Shown here: positions 56,574 to 64,000 of the stretch, piece after piece
How positions within the stretch are numbered: position 1 is the stretch's first letter
Layout: every line of letters begins with the position of its first letter
NCBI RefSeq assembly: GCF_014235845.1
Contig: NZ_JACJUQ010000001.1
Coordinates: 248,001-312,000 of the forward strand
DNA from: Pontivivens nitratireducens
GTDB taxonomy: Bacteria > Pseudomonadota > Alphaproteobacteria > Rhodobacterales > Rhodobacteraceae
Direction of reading: 5' to 3'
DNA length: 64,000 nucleotides
Notes under the pieces: generated by a model
The model's input: the letters and a program-made list of their open reading frames with translations, nothing else
Database searches by the model: none
What the model was told of the DNA's origin: nothing
Position numbers and translations under genes: made by a program

Positions 56574-58236
56574 CAGCCTCGTCTATGTAGCCCTCGGTGG
56601 GGCAGGCGAAATCGGAATGAACATGTACCTCTATGGCTATGGACCGGAGCGTAAGCGCCGCTGGATCATGGTCGACGCGGGCGTGGCGTTCCCGGATATG
56701 GACAGCTCTCCCGGTGTTGATCTGATCACTGCCGATCCCGAGTTCATCACCAGCAAGGCACACGCGCTGGACGCGATCTTCATCACCCATGCGCATGAGG
56801 ATCATGTCGGCGCGATCGGACGCCTGTGGCCACAGTTGAAGGCCCCGGTCTATGCGCGTGAATTCACAGCCGAGATCGCGCGCGGCAAGATGGAGGAAGC
56901 GGGCGTCAACCCCGATGAGATCCGCACCGTCGGCGCCTGGCCCGAGGTCGTGGAGGTCGGACCGTTCAAGGTGGGCTTCCTGCCGATCAGTCACTCGGTC
57001 CCGGAAAGCTCCGCCCTGGTTATCGACAGCCCCGCGGGCCGCGTGATCCACACAGGCGATTTCAAGATCGATGCAAATCCGCAGGTTGGGGAGCCGTTCA
57101 GCCCCGAGGCGATCATGGACGTGTCGAAGGACGGCGTGCTGGCGCTGGTCTGCGATTCCACCAATGTGTTCTCGAAGTCACCGGGGCGTTCGGAATCCGA
57201 GCTGGTCGGCCCGATCACCGAACTGCTGCGCTCGCAGCCCGGCATGGTCGTGGCAACGACATTCGCATCGAATGTGGCGCGTCTGCGCACGCTGGCGCTG
57301 GCCGGAAAGGCTGCGGACCGGTCCATCGTCGTCATCGGACGCGCGATGCACAAGATGATCGGGACGGCGCGCAAGGTGGGCCTGCTGACCGACTTCCCCG
57401 ACATCGTGGACGTGAATGACGCAGCAAACCTGCCGGCGGAGAACGTGATGGTCCTGGCCTCCGGCTCACAAGGGGAGCGGCGGGCGGCCTCGGCCCAATT
57501 GGCGCGCGGTGGCTATGGAAAGCTGAGCATGAAGGACGGCGATACGTTCCTGTTCTCCTCCAAGGTCATCCCGGGGAATGAGATCGGCGTCGCCTATATC
57601 GAGAACCAGTTCGCAATGCAGGGCGTTGATGTGATCGGGGATGAGGGCGGATTGTACCACGTATCCGGCCACGCGAACCGTCCCGATCTGGAGACGATGC
57701 ACAATCTGGTCAAGCCGCAGTTCCTGATCCCGATGCACGGCGAATACCGTCACCTGCGCGAGCACGCGAAGCTGGGCGCGGCGGGCGGTTACAGCCCCGT
57801 GGTTGCCCCGAACGGCGCCCTTGTCGAGCTGACCGGTAACGAGCCGAAGATCGTCGAGATGATCGAAACCGGGCGTCGCTACGTCGATGGAACGGTGATG
57901 TACGGTGCGATGGACGGCATCGTGCGGGATCGTCTGCGCATGGCCATGCGCGGCATGTTGGTCGTGAACATCGTGTTTGATGAGAACAGCGATCTGGTCG
58001 GCGATGCCTGGGTCGAGGCGAAGGGCCTGTTCACCAGCGTGAACGGCAAGGAAGCCGCGCTTCAGGCCGAGTTGGAGAAGGGCATCACGCAGGAGCTGGA
58101 GCGCGCAAAGAAGAAGCTGCGCTCAGATGACGAAGCGGTGGAGAAGCTGGTAACGCAGGCTGCCTCGAACCGCACCAACCGCATGATCGGCAAGAAGCCG
58201 GAAGTCATCGTGATGATTAACCGCCTCGAAGACTGA
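56560..58236 (+). CDS. rnj: Ribonuclease J
   Basis: 558 residues, metallo-beta-lactamase/beta-CASP nuclease with endonuclease and 5'-3' exonuclease activity on RNA. Metal site HAHEDH (77-82) in ITHAHEDHVGAIG, further His in DFKIDANP region and PMHGEYRHL, beta-CASP motifs in CDSTN and the C-terminal domain. The start ATG 56560 lies inside coaX. It ends the nuo-birA-coaX-rnj run at the terminator 58254-58289, and its convergent neighbour is a DEAD-box RNA helicase, fitting an RNA-turnover theme. Confidence 0.95.
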   Translation: MSKNDSLVYVALGGAGEIGMNMYLYGYGPERKRRWIMVDAGVAFPDMDSSPGVDLITADPEFITSKAHALDAIFITHAHEDHVGAIGRLWPQLKAPVYAREFTAEIARGKMEEAGVNPDEIRTVGAWPEVVEVGPFKVGFLPISHSVPESSALVIDSPAGRVIHTGDFKIDANPQVGEPFSPEAIMDVSKDGVLALVCDSTNVFSKSPGRSESELVGPITELLRSQPGMVVATTFASNVARLRTLALAGKAADRSIVVIGRAMHKMIGTARKVGLLTDFPDIVDVNDAANLPAENVMVLASGSQGERRAASAQLARGGYGKLSMKDGDTFLFSSKVIPGNEIGVAYIENQFAMQGVDVIGDEGGLYHVSGHANRPDLETMHNLVKPQFLIPMHGEYRHLREHAKLGAAGGYSPVVAPNGALVELTGNEPKIVEMIETGRRYVDGTVMYGAMDGIVRDRLRMAMRGMLVVNIVFDENSDLVGDAWVEAKGLFTSVNGKEAALQAELEKGITQELERAKKKLRSDDEAVEKLVTQAASNRTNRMIGKKPEVIVMINRLED

Positions 58237-58253
58237 GGCGGGATTTATCTAAG

Positions 58254-58289
58254 AAAAAGGCCTCGGCGAGCAATCGCCGAGGCCTTTTT
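58254..58289. terminator. Strong bidirectional terminator between rnj and helicase gene
   Basis: 16-base arms (AAAAAGGCCTCGGCGA and TCGCCGAGGCCTTTTT) around a GCAA loop. The A-run on one side and T-run on the other let it end both the nuo-birA-coaX-rnj and the helicase transcripts. It is the best terminator of the window. Confidence 0.93.
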
Positions 58290-58311
58290 CATGGAACAGT
58301 GAACCGTCGTA

Positions 58312-59943
58312 TCAGGCAGCGGCACCCTCAGAACCGTTATCGGTGGACGGCTCGTCCTTATCCTTCGCTGCGGCCCGGGTCTGGCTGGGCAGCTTGATCT
58401 CTCGCAACATGAAGGCGGGAACGTGGTCGCCCATGCCGACGACGCGGTTGTCGTCACCGCGTCCCCCGCGCCCGCGGCCACGGTTGTTGCCGCGATCTTG
58501 CCGGTCGTTGGTGTTACGATCGTTCGTGTTGTTCCGCTCCGCCGATGCGTTGCGGTTTGCGTCCTGCTGCTGGTCCGCATTGCGGTTGCGACCGCGCCCG
58601 CCACGAGGCTTTTCCTGAGCGGGCTTCTGCTCCGGTGCGTCCTGTTTGGTTTGTTCGGCGGGTTCCGCCTTGTGCTCGACGGGGGAGGTCGTCTGTTCGA
58701 CCGGCTTGTCCTCCGTCTTGCGCGATCTGCTGCGCGAACGGCTGCGGGTGGGTTTTTCCTCGGTCTCGGCGGCGTCGGGGGCAGGGGCCTTGTCCGACTT
58801 CAGCGGGCTTTCCAGACGGGGGATCGGCTTTTTCACCAGCTCCTCGATCTTGTCGAGGTATTTTTCCTCATGCGGGAAGCACAGCATGATCGCCTTGCCC
58901 TTGCGCCCGGCACGACCGGTGCGGCCGATACGGTGGACGTAATCCTCGGAATGGATCGGCACGTCGTAGTTGAAGACATGCGAGACGTTCGGAATATCGA
59001 GACCGCGTGCCGCCACATCGGAGGCGACCAGCAGCTTCAATTCGCCATCGCGGAACCCTGTGAGCGTCTTCATGCGCACGCTCTGGTCCAGATCGCCGTG
59101 GATCGCAGCCGCGTCCATGCCGTGCTTTTTCAGCGATTTCGCAACGATATCGACGTCGCGCTTGCGGTTGCAGAAGATGATGCCGTTGGTCAGCTCGGTC
59201 TCCGCCTCGATCACCCGGCGCAGGACGTCACGCTTTTCGGCGTCTGCTCCGGTGCGGCCAGCCGGGCGGTGCAGCACGACGGCCTGTTCGATCGTCTCGG
59301 ACGTGGTTGCCTGACGGGCCACCTCAACCCGCACGGGATTGTGCAGGAATGTCTCGGTGATGCGGGTAATTTCCGGCGCCATGGTGGCGGAGAAGAACAG
59401 CGTCTGCCGGGTAAACGGCGTCAGGCCGAAGATCCGTTCGATATCGGGTATGAACCCCATGTCGAGCATCCGGTCGGCCTCATCCACCACCATGACCTGC
59501 ACGCCGGTCAGCATCAGCTTGCCGCGCTCGTGATGGTCCAGCAGACGGCCCGGTGTCGCGATCAGAACGTCCACGCCGCGGTCGATCAGCTTGTCCTGAT
59601 CCTTGAAGCTGACGCCGCCGATCAGCAGGGCCATGCTCAACTTGTGATATTTTCCGTAGGTCTCGAAATTCTCCGCCACCTGGGCGGCGAGTTCCCGGGT
59701 GGGGCACAGAATCAGCGAACGCGGCATCCGCGCCTTTGCCCGACCCTGTGCAAGAATGGTGATCATCGGCAGGGTAAAGCTGGCCGTCTTGCCCGTGCCG
59801 GTCTGGGCGATGCCCAGCACGTCCTTGCCCATCAGGGCGTGGGGAATCGCCTGCTCCTGAATCGGCGTGGGCACGGTATAGCCGGCTTCGTCGATAGCCT
59901 TGAGGACCTTCTCATCGAGATGCAGATCGGAGAATTTTGTCAT
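58312..59943 (-). CDS. DEAD-box RNA helicase with long basic, RS- and RGG-like tail
   Basis: 543 residues. Helicase core with Q-motif region, Walker A AQTGTGKTAS, DEAD in VVDEADRMLDMGF, SAT in LFFSATMAPE, and motif VI HRIGRTGRAGRKG. From about residue 375 a disordered tail with SRSRSRSRK, Gln/Pro stretches and RGGRGRNRN and RGRGRGGRG repeats; near the end GMGDHVPAFMLREIKL recalls a short motif in other alphaproteobacterial RhlE-type helicases. RhlE family by core. It may join an RNA degradosome, as DEAD-box helicases do in R. capsulatus. Divergent from fpr over 238 bases that show nothing else I can name. Confidence 0.92.
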   Translation of the reverse strand: MTKFSDLHLDEKVLKAIDEAGYTVPTPIQEQAIPHALMGKDVLGIAQTGTGKTASFTLPMITILAQGRAKARMPRSLILCPTRELAAQVAENFETYGKYHKLSMALLIGGVSFKDQDKLIDRGVDVLIATPGRLLDHHERGKLMLTGVQVMVVDEADRMLDMGFIPDIERIFGLTPFTRQTLFFSATMAPEITRITETFLHNPVRVEVARQATTSETIEQAVVLHRPAGRTGADAEKRDVLRRVIEAETELTNGIIFCNRKRDVDIVAKSLKKHGMDAAAIHGDLDQSVRMKTLTGFRDGELKLLVASDVAARGLDIPNVSHVFNYDVPIHSEDYVHRIGRTGRAGRKGKAIMLCFPHEEKYLDKIEELVKKPIPRLESPLKSDKAPAPDAAETEEKPTRSRSRSRSRKTEDKPVEQTTSPVEHKAEPAEQTKQDAPEQKPAQEKPRGGRGRNRNADQQQDANRNASAERNNTNDRNTNDRQDRGNNRGRGRGGRGDDNRVVGMGDHVPAFMLREIKLPSQTRAAAKDKDEPSTDNGSEGAAA

Positions 59944-60181
59944 GTGTTTCCTTCGCGCGGTTCAAATGCGACACCAGATGGGCCGCCTTCAACTGCAGCG
60001 ACCGGAGCCACCCGTATCGGTGGCGCTTTCGTAACTGGGCGCGTCATGCCTGTTGATCGTGGAATTGTCAATGAAACTTGCTGGTTTGGAGCGTTTTGCG
60101 ACGATTTTGCCGCGAGAGTACGGGACATCGGCTTGCGCGAACCGCCGGGGGCGGTTAATTGCGCGGCATAAGGAGCCCGCG

Positions 60182-60994
60182 ATGACCTACTCTTCCGCCA
60201 CACCGCTCGAAGATCTGCCCAGGGGATTGCAGGGGGTGGTCTTTCTGAAGGTCACGTCCGTTACGCACTGGACCGATCGGACCTTCAGCTTCACCTGTGA
60301 GCGGCCCGAAACGCTGCGCTTCAGATCGGGTGAGTTCGCCATGATCGGCTTGGTGGATGGGGAAAGGCCCCTGCTGCGGGCCTATTCGATCGCCAGCCCT
60401 GCCTGGGACGACGAGCTAGAATTCTACTCGATCAAGGTAGAGGAAGGGCCGCTGACATCGCGCCTTCGCCATCTCAAGGTCGGGGATGAGATCGTGATGC
60501 GGGCCAAGCCTGTGGGAACGCTGGTCCATGATGCACTGACGCCGGGCAAGCGGCTGATCCTGTTTTCAACGGGAACGGGTATCGCGCCCTTTGCCAGCGT
60601 GATCCGTGATCCCGAAACCTACGAGAAGTTCGACGAAGTGATCCTGACGCAGACCTGCCGGGAGGTGGCCGAACTGGACTATGGCCGGCACCTGATTTCG
60701 GGCATTGCCGATCATGAATTCCTGCCGGAGATTGTCGGGAACAAACTGCGCTTCATCGGAACCACCACGCGCGAGCCGTCGCAACTGATGGGGCGGATGA
60801 CCGACTGGTTGCGCGATGGCCGCTTCGCGGAGGCGACAGGCGCCCCGCTGGACCCGGCGACGGATCGCGTGATGATCTGCGGATCGCTGGACATGCTCAG
60901 GGATCACAAGCAGATCTGCGAGGATGCCGGCATGCGCGAGGGTTCGAACTCCGCGCCCGGCGATTTCGTGATCGAGAAGGCCTTCGTCGATTGA
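60182..60994 (+). CDS. fpr: Ferredoxin/flavodoxin--NADP+ reductase
   Basis: 270 residues, size of bacterial class II FNR (R. capsulatus FPR about 272). FAD-binding RAYSIASPAW, NADP-binding STGTGIAPFAS and MICGSLDMLRD; it has the C-terminal acidic ending (VIEKAFVD) of this subclass. It exchanges electrons between NADPH and ferredoxin or flavodoxin. ATG 60182 with AAGGAG upstream is preferred over a longer start. Confidence 0.94.
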   Translation: MTYSSATPLEDLPRGLQGVVFLKVTSVTHWTDRTFSFTCERPETLRFRSGEFAMIGLVDGERPLLRAYSIASPAWDDELEFYSIKVEEGPLTSRLRHLKVGDEIVMRAKPVGTLVHDALTPGKRLILFSTGTGIAPFASVIRDPETYEKFDEVILTQTCREVAELDYGRHLISGIADHEFLPEIVGNKLRFIGTTTREPSQLMGRMTDWLRDGRFAEATGAPLDPATDRVMICGSLDMLRDHKQICEDAGMREGSNSAPGDFVIEKAFVD

Positions 60995-61139
60995 AATTCA
61001 CCTGCGCCACAATTCGTGCGTTTTTTACTCTCAGGTTGAGTTGGCTGAACGAATGCAGGGGAATCGTAGCTTGAACGGCGTCTGCTGCGGCAGGGGCGTT
61101 AGCCTCCCGGCTGAAAATAGGACGTCGCGCGATGAAATG

Positions 61140-61153
61140 TGTGAATTTTCACA
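61140..61153. promoter_or_regulatory. Symmetric 6-base arms TGTGAA/TTCACA upstream of the small membrane gene
   Basis: TGTGAA (61140-61145), TT, TTCACA (61148-61153), 29 bases before the start at 61183. It looks like an operator, for example for a GntR or Crp/Fnr-like protein, but the spacing (TGTGA-N4-TCACA) does not match Crp (N6). No promoter stands out. The 188-base gap holds nothing else I can support. Confidence 0.35.
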
Positions 61154-61182
61154 GACCGTAACCTCCTCCAACTGAAACGCAT

Positions 61183-61461
61183 ATGGACATGGAAGACATC
61201 GACGAACATATCGGCCATCGCTACGTGCCGGGGCACGAGCGTGAGCATTGCGATTGGGTATGTGACGTCCTTCAGACGTCGATGCAGTTCTGGGAAACCA
61301 TCGCCATCGTTGTCGGCGGTGTGCTGGTTTTCAGCATCCTTTATGGCATTCGGCGGCTAATGAAGGCCATGGCGGAGGAACGCACGGCCGTGCGCCCGCG
61401 TACGGATCAGGAAAAACAGGAGCATCTGCGCACGCTGCGTGAAATGCGGAAAAACCGCTAG
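61183..61461 (+). CDS. Small membrane protein of unknown function
   Basis: 92 residues. An N-terminal Asp/Glu/His-rich segment with a cysteine pair (HEREHCDWVCDV), one membrane helix (about residues 38-57, TIAIVVGGVLVFSILYGI) and a basic C-terminal tail with RPRTDQEKQEHLRTLREMRKN as a likely coiled helix. The HxxxHCxxxC content might bind a metal. I do not recognise a family. Ribosome site weak; a later ATG at 61189 is possible. Convergent with prfC (5-base gap). Confidence 0.6.
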   Translation: MDMEDIDEHIGHRYVPGHEREHCDWVCDVLQTSMQFWETIAIVVGGVLVFSILYGIRRLMKAMAEERTAVRPRTDQEKQEHLRTLREMRKNR

Positions 61462-61466
61462 TCCGC

Positions 61467-63074
61467 TCAGACCATCATCTGCTTGATCGCTGTCAGTTTC
61501 AGGTCTGGCCAGTCCCTCTCCACCCGGTCGATATCCCATTGCAGGCGCGTCAGGAAAACCGGATCGCCATCGTGGTCCATCGCCATGTGGCCCTTGTTCG
61601 CATTTGCGAAACGGTCGATCTCCGCCTGCGGACCGCCGATCCAGCGGGCGGAGGTGAATTGGGACGGCTCGAACCGGACGGGCAGGCCGTATTCCAGCTC
61701 GATGCGGCTGGCCAGAACCTCGAACTGCAACTGGCCGACAACGCCGACAATCGCTCCGGAACCGATCATCGGTTTGAAGATCTTGGCCGCGCCTTCCTCG
61801 GCGAACTGTTGCAGGGCCTTGTCCAGATGCTTGGCTTTCAACGGGTCGCCCGCCCGCACGCTTTGCAGCAATTCCGGCGCGAAGGAGGGGATGCCGGTGA
61901 ATTTCAGGTCTTCCCCCTCGGTCAGGGCATCGCCGATGCGCAACTGGCCGTGGTTGGGAATGCCGATGATGTCACCAGCCCAGGCTTCCTCGGCCAGTTC
62001 GCGGTCGCTCGCCAGGAACATGACGGGGTTCGAGACGGCCATCGGTTTCTTGCTGCGCACATGATGCACCTTCATCCCGCGTTTGAAGTGGCCGGAGCAC
62101 AGGCGGACGAAGGCCACGCGGTCGCGGTGCTTGGGGTCCATGTTGGCCTGAACCTTGAACACGAAACCCGCGACCTTGTTCTCATCCGGTGAAACGGCGC
62201 GCGGCTCTGCCGGACGAACCTGCGGCTCCGGTCCGAAATCGCCGATCCCCCGCATCAGTTCGCGCACACCGAAGGAGTTGATGGCGGAGCCGAACCAGAT
62301 CGGGGTCAAAGTCCCGTCGAGGAAATTCTGGCGGTCAAAGGCCGGCAGCAACTCGCGCGCCATCTCCACGTCCTCGCGCAGCTTCTCCAACAGGTCGGCG
62401 GGGATGTGCTGTTCCAGTTTTGGATCGTCCAGCCCTTCGATGGAAATGCTTTTCGCCACCGTGTTGCGATCGGCGCGGTCCATCAGTTCAAGCCGATCGT
62501 TGAGCATGTCGTAACAGCCCAGGAAATCGCGCCCGACGCCGATTGGCCAACTGGCGGGTGTCACGTCGATGGCGAGGTTTTCCTGAATCTCGTCGATGAT
62601 CTCGAACGTATCGCGGCTTTCCCGGTCCATCTTGTTACAGAAGGTCAGGATCGGCAGATCGCGCAGGCGGCACACCTCGAACAGTTTCTGGGTCTGGCTT
62701 TCCACGCCCTTGGCCCCGTCGATCACCATCACGGCGGCATCCACGGCGGTCAGCGTGCGATAGGTATCCTCCGAGAAGTCGGAGTGGCCCGGGGTATCGA
62801 CCAGATTGAACCAGAACGTCCCGAACTCGAACGACATGGCGGAGGCGGAGACGGAAATGCCCCGGTCCTTTTCCATCTGCATGAAGTCGGACCGCGTGCG
62901 CCGCGCCTCACCCTTCGCCCGGACCTGTCCGGCCATCTGGATCGCGCCGCCATACAGCAGGAACTTCTCCGTCAGGGTCGTCTTTCCCGCATCGGGGTGC
63001 GAGATGATGGCAAAGGTCCGCCGCCGGGCAATCTCGGCAGGCAAATCAGGTTTGTTATGGGCGCGATCCAACAT
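61467..63074 (-). CDS. prfC: Peptide chain release factor 3
   Basis: 535 residues. Translational GTPase that releases RF1/RF2 from the ribosome. P-loop ISHPDAGKTTLTEKFLL, switch I-type RGISVSASAMSF, VDTPGHSDFSEDTYRTL, NKMDRESRD, and SAINSFGVRELM. ATG 63074 gives the usual N-terminus; ATG 63083 is possible. RF3 is not universal in alphaproteobacteria but is common in Rhodobacterales. Confidence 0.96.
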   Translation of the reverse strand: MLDRAHNKPDLPAEIARRRTFAIISHPDAGKTTLTEKFLLYGGAIQMAGQVRAKGEARRTRSDFMQMEKDRGISVSASAMSFEFGTFWFNLVDTPGHSDFSEDTYRTLTAVDAAVMVIDGAKGVESQTQKLFEVCRLRDLPILTFCNKMDRESRDTFEIIDEIQENLAIDVTPASWPIGVGRDFLGCYDMLNDRLELMDRADRNTVAKSISIEGLDDPKLEQHIPADLLEKLREDVEMARELLPAFDRQNFLDGTLTPIWFGSAINSFGVRELMRGIGDFGPEPQVRPAEPRAVSPDENKVAGFVFKVQANMDPKHRDRVAFVRLCSGHFKRGMKVHHVRSKKPMAVSNPVMFLASDRELAEEAWAGDIIGIPNHGQLRIGDALTEGEDLKFTGIPSFAPELLQSVRAGDPLKAKHLDKALQQFAEEGAAKIFKPMIGSGAIVGVVGQLQFEVLASRIELEYGLPVRFEPSQFTSARWIGGPQAEIDRFANANKGHMAMDHDGDPVFLTRLQWDIDRVERDWPDLKLTAIKQMMV

Positions 63075-63190
63075 GACCGGCATATAGCGCCGCGCGGGTG
63101 CGGGCGCAATCGGCGGGTTCGGGCCTTCGACGCATATGGCAATCGGCTGTCAGTGATCCTGGATCAGGCCGAACCTCAGCCGCCGACCGG

Positions 63191-63658
63191 TCACAGCCAG
63201 CGGCGCGTCTTGTCGAGGTATTCGGCATAGGGTGCGCCGAATTTCGCGGTCAGATACGCTTCTTCGCGCAGAACGACGCCATAGTGCAGCGCCGCCAGCA
63301 CCAGCGGTGCAATAATGACGGACCAGTCGAGCGAGGCCGCCAGTCCAAGGCCCAGTTGGAAGAGCGCAATTCCCAGATACATCGGGTTGCGGGTGAACCT
63401 GTACGGCCCATTGGTGACCACGATCAGCGCGGAGGCGTGCGGGCTGACATTCGTGCCCGCCCGCTTGAACGCAACGATCCCCCACAGGCCGAGGGTCATC
63501 GCCACGATCAGGATCACGAAGCCGGCGGCGATCTGAATCGGCCCCTTGCCCAGGATGTCGAGCGGTATGATCCAGTCCAGTATCATCGCCGCGATAGGCG
63601 CGCCCGCGAACAGCACCGGCGGATAGAATGCGACATCGGGGGCATCGTGACGGGGCAT
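63191..63658 (-). CDS. Isoprenylcysteine carboxyl methyltransferase-like membrane protein
   Basis: 155 residues with about four membrane helices. The C-terminal motif NGPYRFTRNPMYLGIAL followed by EEAYLTAKFGAPYAEYLDKTRRW is typical of the ICMT/PEMT family that binds SAM at the membrane. Substrate unknown; many bacterial members are uncharacterised. Ten bases separate it from the ccmB stop, on the same strand, but a link to cytochrome c maturation is not established. Confidence 0.85.
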   Translation of the reverse strand: MPRHDAPDVAFYPPVLFAGAPIAAMILDWIIPLDILGKGPIQIAAGFVILIVAMTLGLWGIVAFKRAGTNVSPHASALIVVTNGPYRFTRNPMYLGIALFQLGLGLAASLDWSVIIAPLVLAALHYGVVLREEAYLTAKFGAPYAEYLDKTRRWL

Positions 63659-63668
63659 CGCAGCACTC

Positions 63669-64000
63669 CTATCTGAGGTTCACGCGCAGCGCGGCGGCTG
63701 CGACGAAGGGGCCTGCGGACAGGCTGAGCAAAGATATTCCGGCAAGGAACGGCAGGGAGGCACCTGCCTCCAGCCCATCACCTGCCCGGCTGGCGATTTG
63801 CGCACCGAAGATCAGCGTGGGAACATAGAGCGGAAGTACCAGCAGCGACAGCAGCAACCCCCCCCGCCGCAGACCTACGGTAATCGCGGCGCCCACCGCG
63901 CCGATTGCGGACAGCGCCGGCGTGCCGATGGCAAGCCCGAGGATCAGCATCGGCTGGGCCGCTTCGGGCATGTTCAGCGTCAGGGCCAGCACGGGCGCGG
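63669..64000 (-). CDS. ccmB: Heme exporter protein CcmB, C-terminal part (5' end outside window)
   Basis: About 110 C-terminal residues are visible, with three or four membrane helices and the segment RRGGLLLSLLVLPLYVPTLIFGA, typical of CcmB. CcmB is a membrane subunit of the CcmABC transporter for cytochrome c maturation. The frame is open to the window edge, so the start lies beyond base 64000; a GTG at 63992 is internal. CcmB is normally about 220 residues. Confidence 0.9.
   Translation of the reverse strand, partial: APVLALTLNMPEAAQPMLILGLAIGTPALSAIGAVGAAITVGLRRGGLLLSLLVLPLYVPTLIFGAQIASRAGDGLEAGASLPFLAGISLLSLSAGPFVAAAALRVNLR

Noticed and set aside
1-64000. CRISPR arrays, insertion sequences, prophage genes, rRNA
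   Set aside because: None seen on either strand; no regular repeats, transposase or integrase motifs.

Overview
The window reads as chromosomal DNA of a flagellated, aerobically respiring alphaproteobacterium of the Rhodobacterales (Rhodobacteraceae). The evidence is a GC-rich composition of roughly 60-65 percent, tightly packed genes with ATGA/TGATG overlaps, a 14-subunit nuo operon interrupted by extra small genes followed by birA-coaX-rnj, a glyQ-(small protein)-glyS-ppdK-like block, a DUF6456 regulator with a small DUF6477-like divergent partner, and a SAM-II riboswitch before metZ. No rRNA, transposase, integrase, prophage or CRISPR array was seen.

Layout. 1-3152: flagellar basal-body genes fliF (3' end), a fliH-like gene, fliN, fliP and fliG. 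3225-10763: tRNA-Ser, a ThDP-dependent enzyme divergent from an acyl-CoA racemase/CoA-transferase gene plus a TIGR03084-like gene, then a GST-glpK-phosphatase operon and an alpha/beta hydrolase. 10861-14542: metZ behind a SAM-II riboswitch, folE, trkH. 14618-21879: glycyl-tRNA synthetase genes, a PPDK-like enzyme and a SleB-type cell wall hydrolase. 21876-28773: ABC exporter, guaA, an IscA-type Fe-S protein, tpiA, a helix-hairpin-helix protein, the DUF6456 regulator and its small neighbour. 28777-36015: MttB-family methyltransferase, a coiled-coil lipoprotein, a SUF-type DUF59 protein, tgt, lon and an HU-like protein. 36149-38661: tRNA-Val, a YrbL-like kinase-fold gene, a GAF/HWE-type histidine kinase and two identical tRNA-Asp genes. 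38806-58289: promoter, nuoA-N with four or five extra small ORFs, birA, coaX, rnj, and a strong bidirectional terminator. 58312-64000: DEAD-box helicase, ferredoxin-NADP reductase, a small membrane protein, prfC, an ICMT-like methyltransferase and the 3' end of ccmB.

How it fits together. Most of the content is core metabolism and information processing. The respiratory complex I operon dominates, and cofactor genes (birA for biotin, coaX for CoA) and RNase J appear to share its transcript. Five promoters of one form, TTGAC(G/C)-N17-TA(A/G)AC(A/C) with one -35 variant, precede nuoA, three tRNA genes and metZ and look like the housekeeping sigma-70 type of this organism.

The least ordinary items are: a 31-residue one-helix ORF between nuoJ and nuoK; a stand-alone membrane/helix-hairpin-helix protein behind nuoE with a paralogous domain elsewhere in the window; an AT-rich in-frame insertion in glyS; a PPDK homologue with an altered ATP-binding half; and an IscR-like inverted repeat over the promoter of the DUF59 Fe-S gene. 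I did not find a clearly new multi-gene defence or metabolic system.
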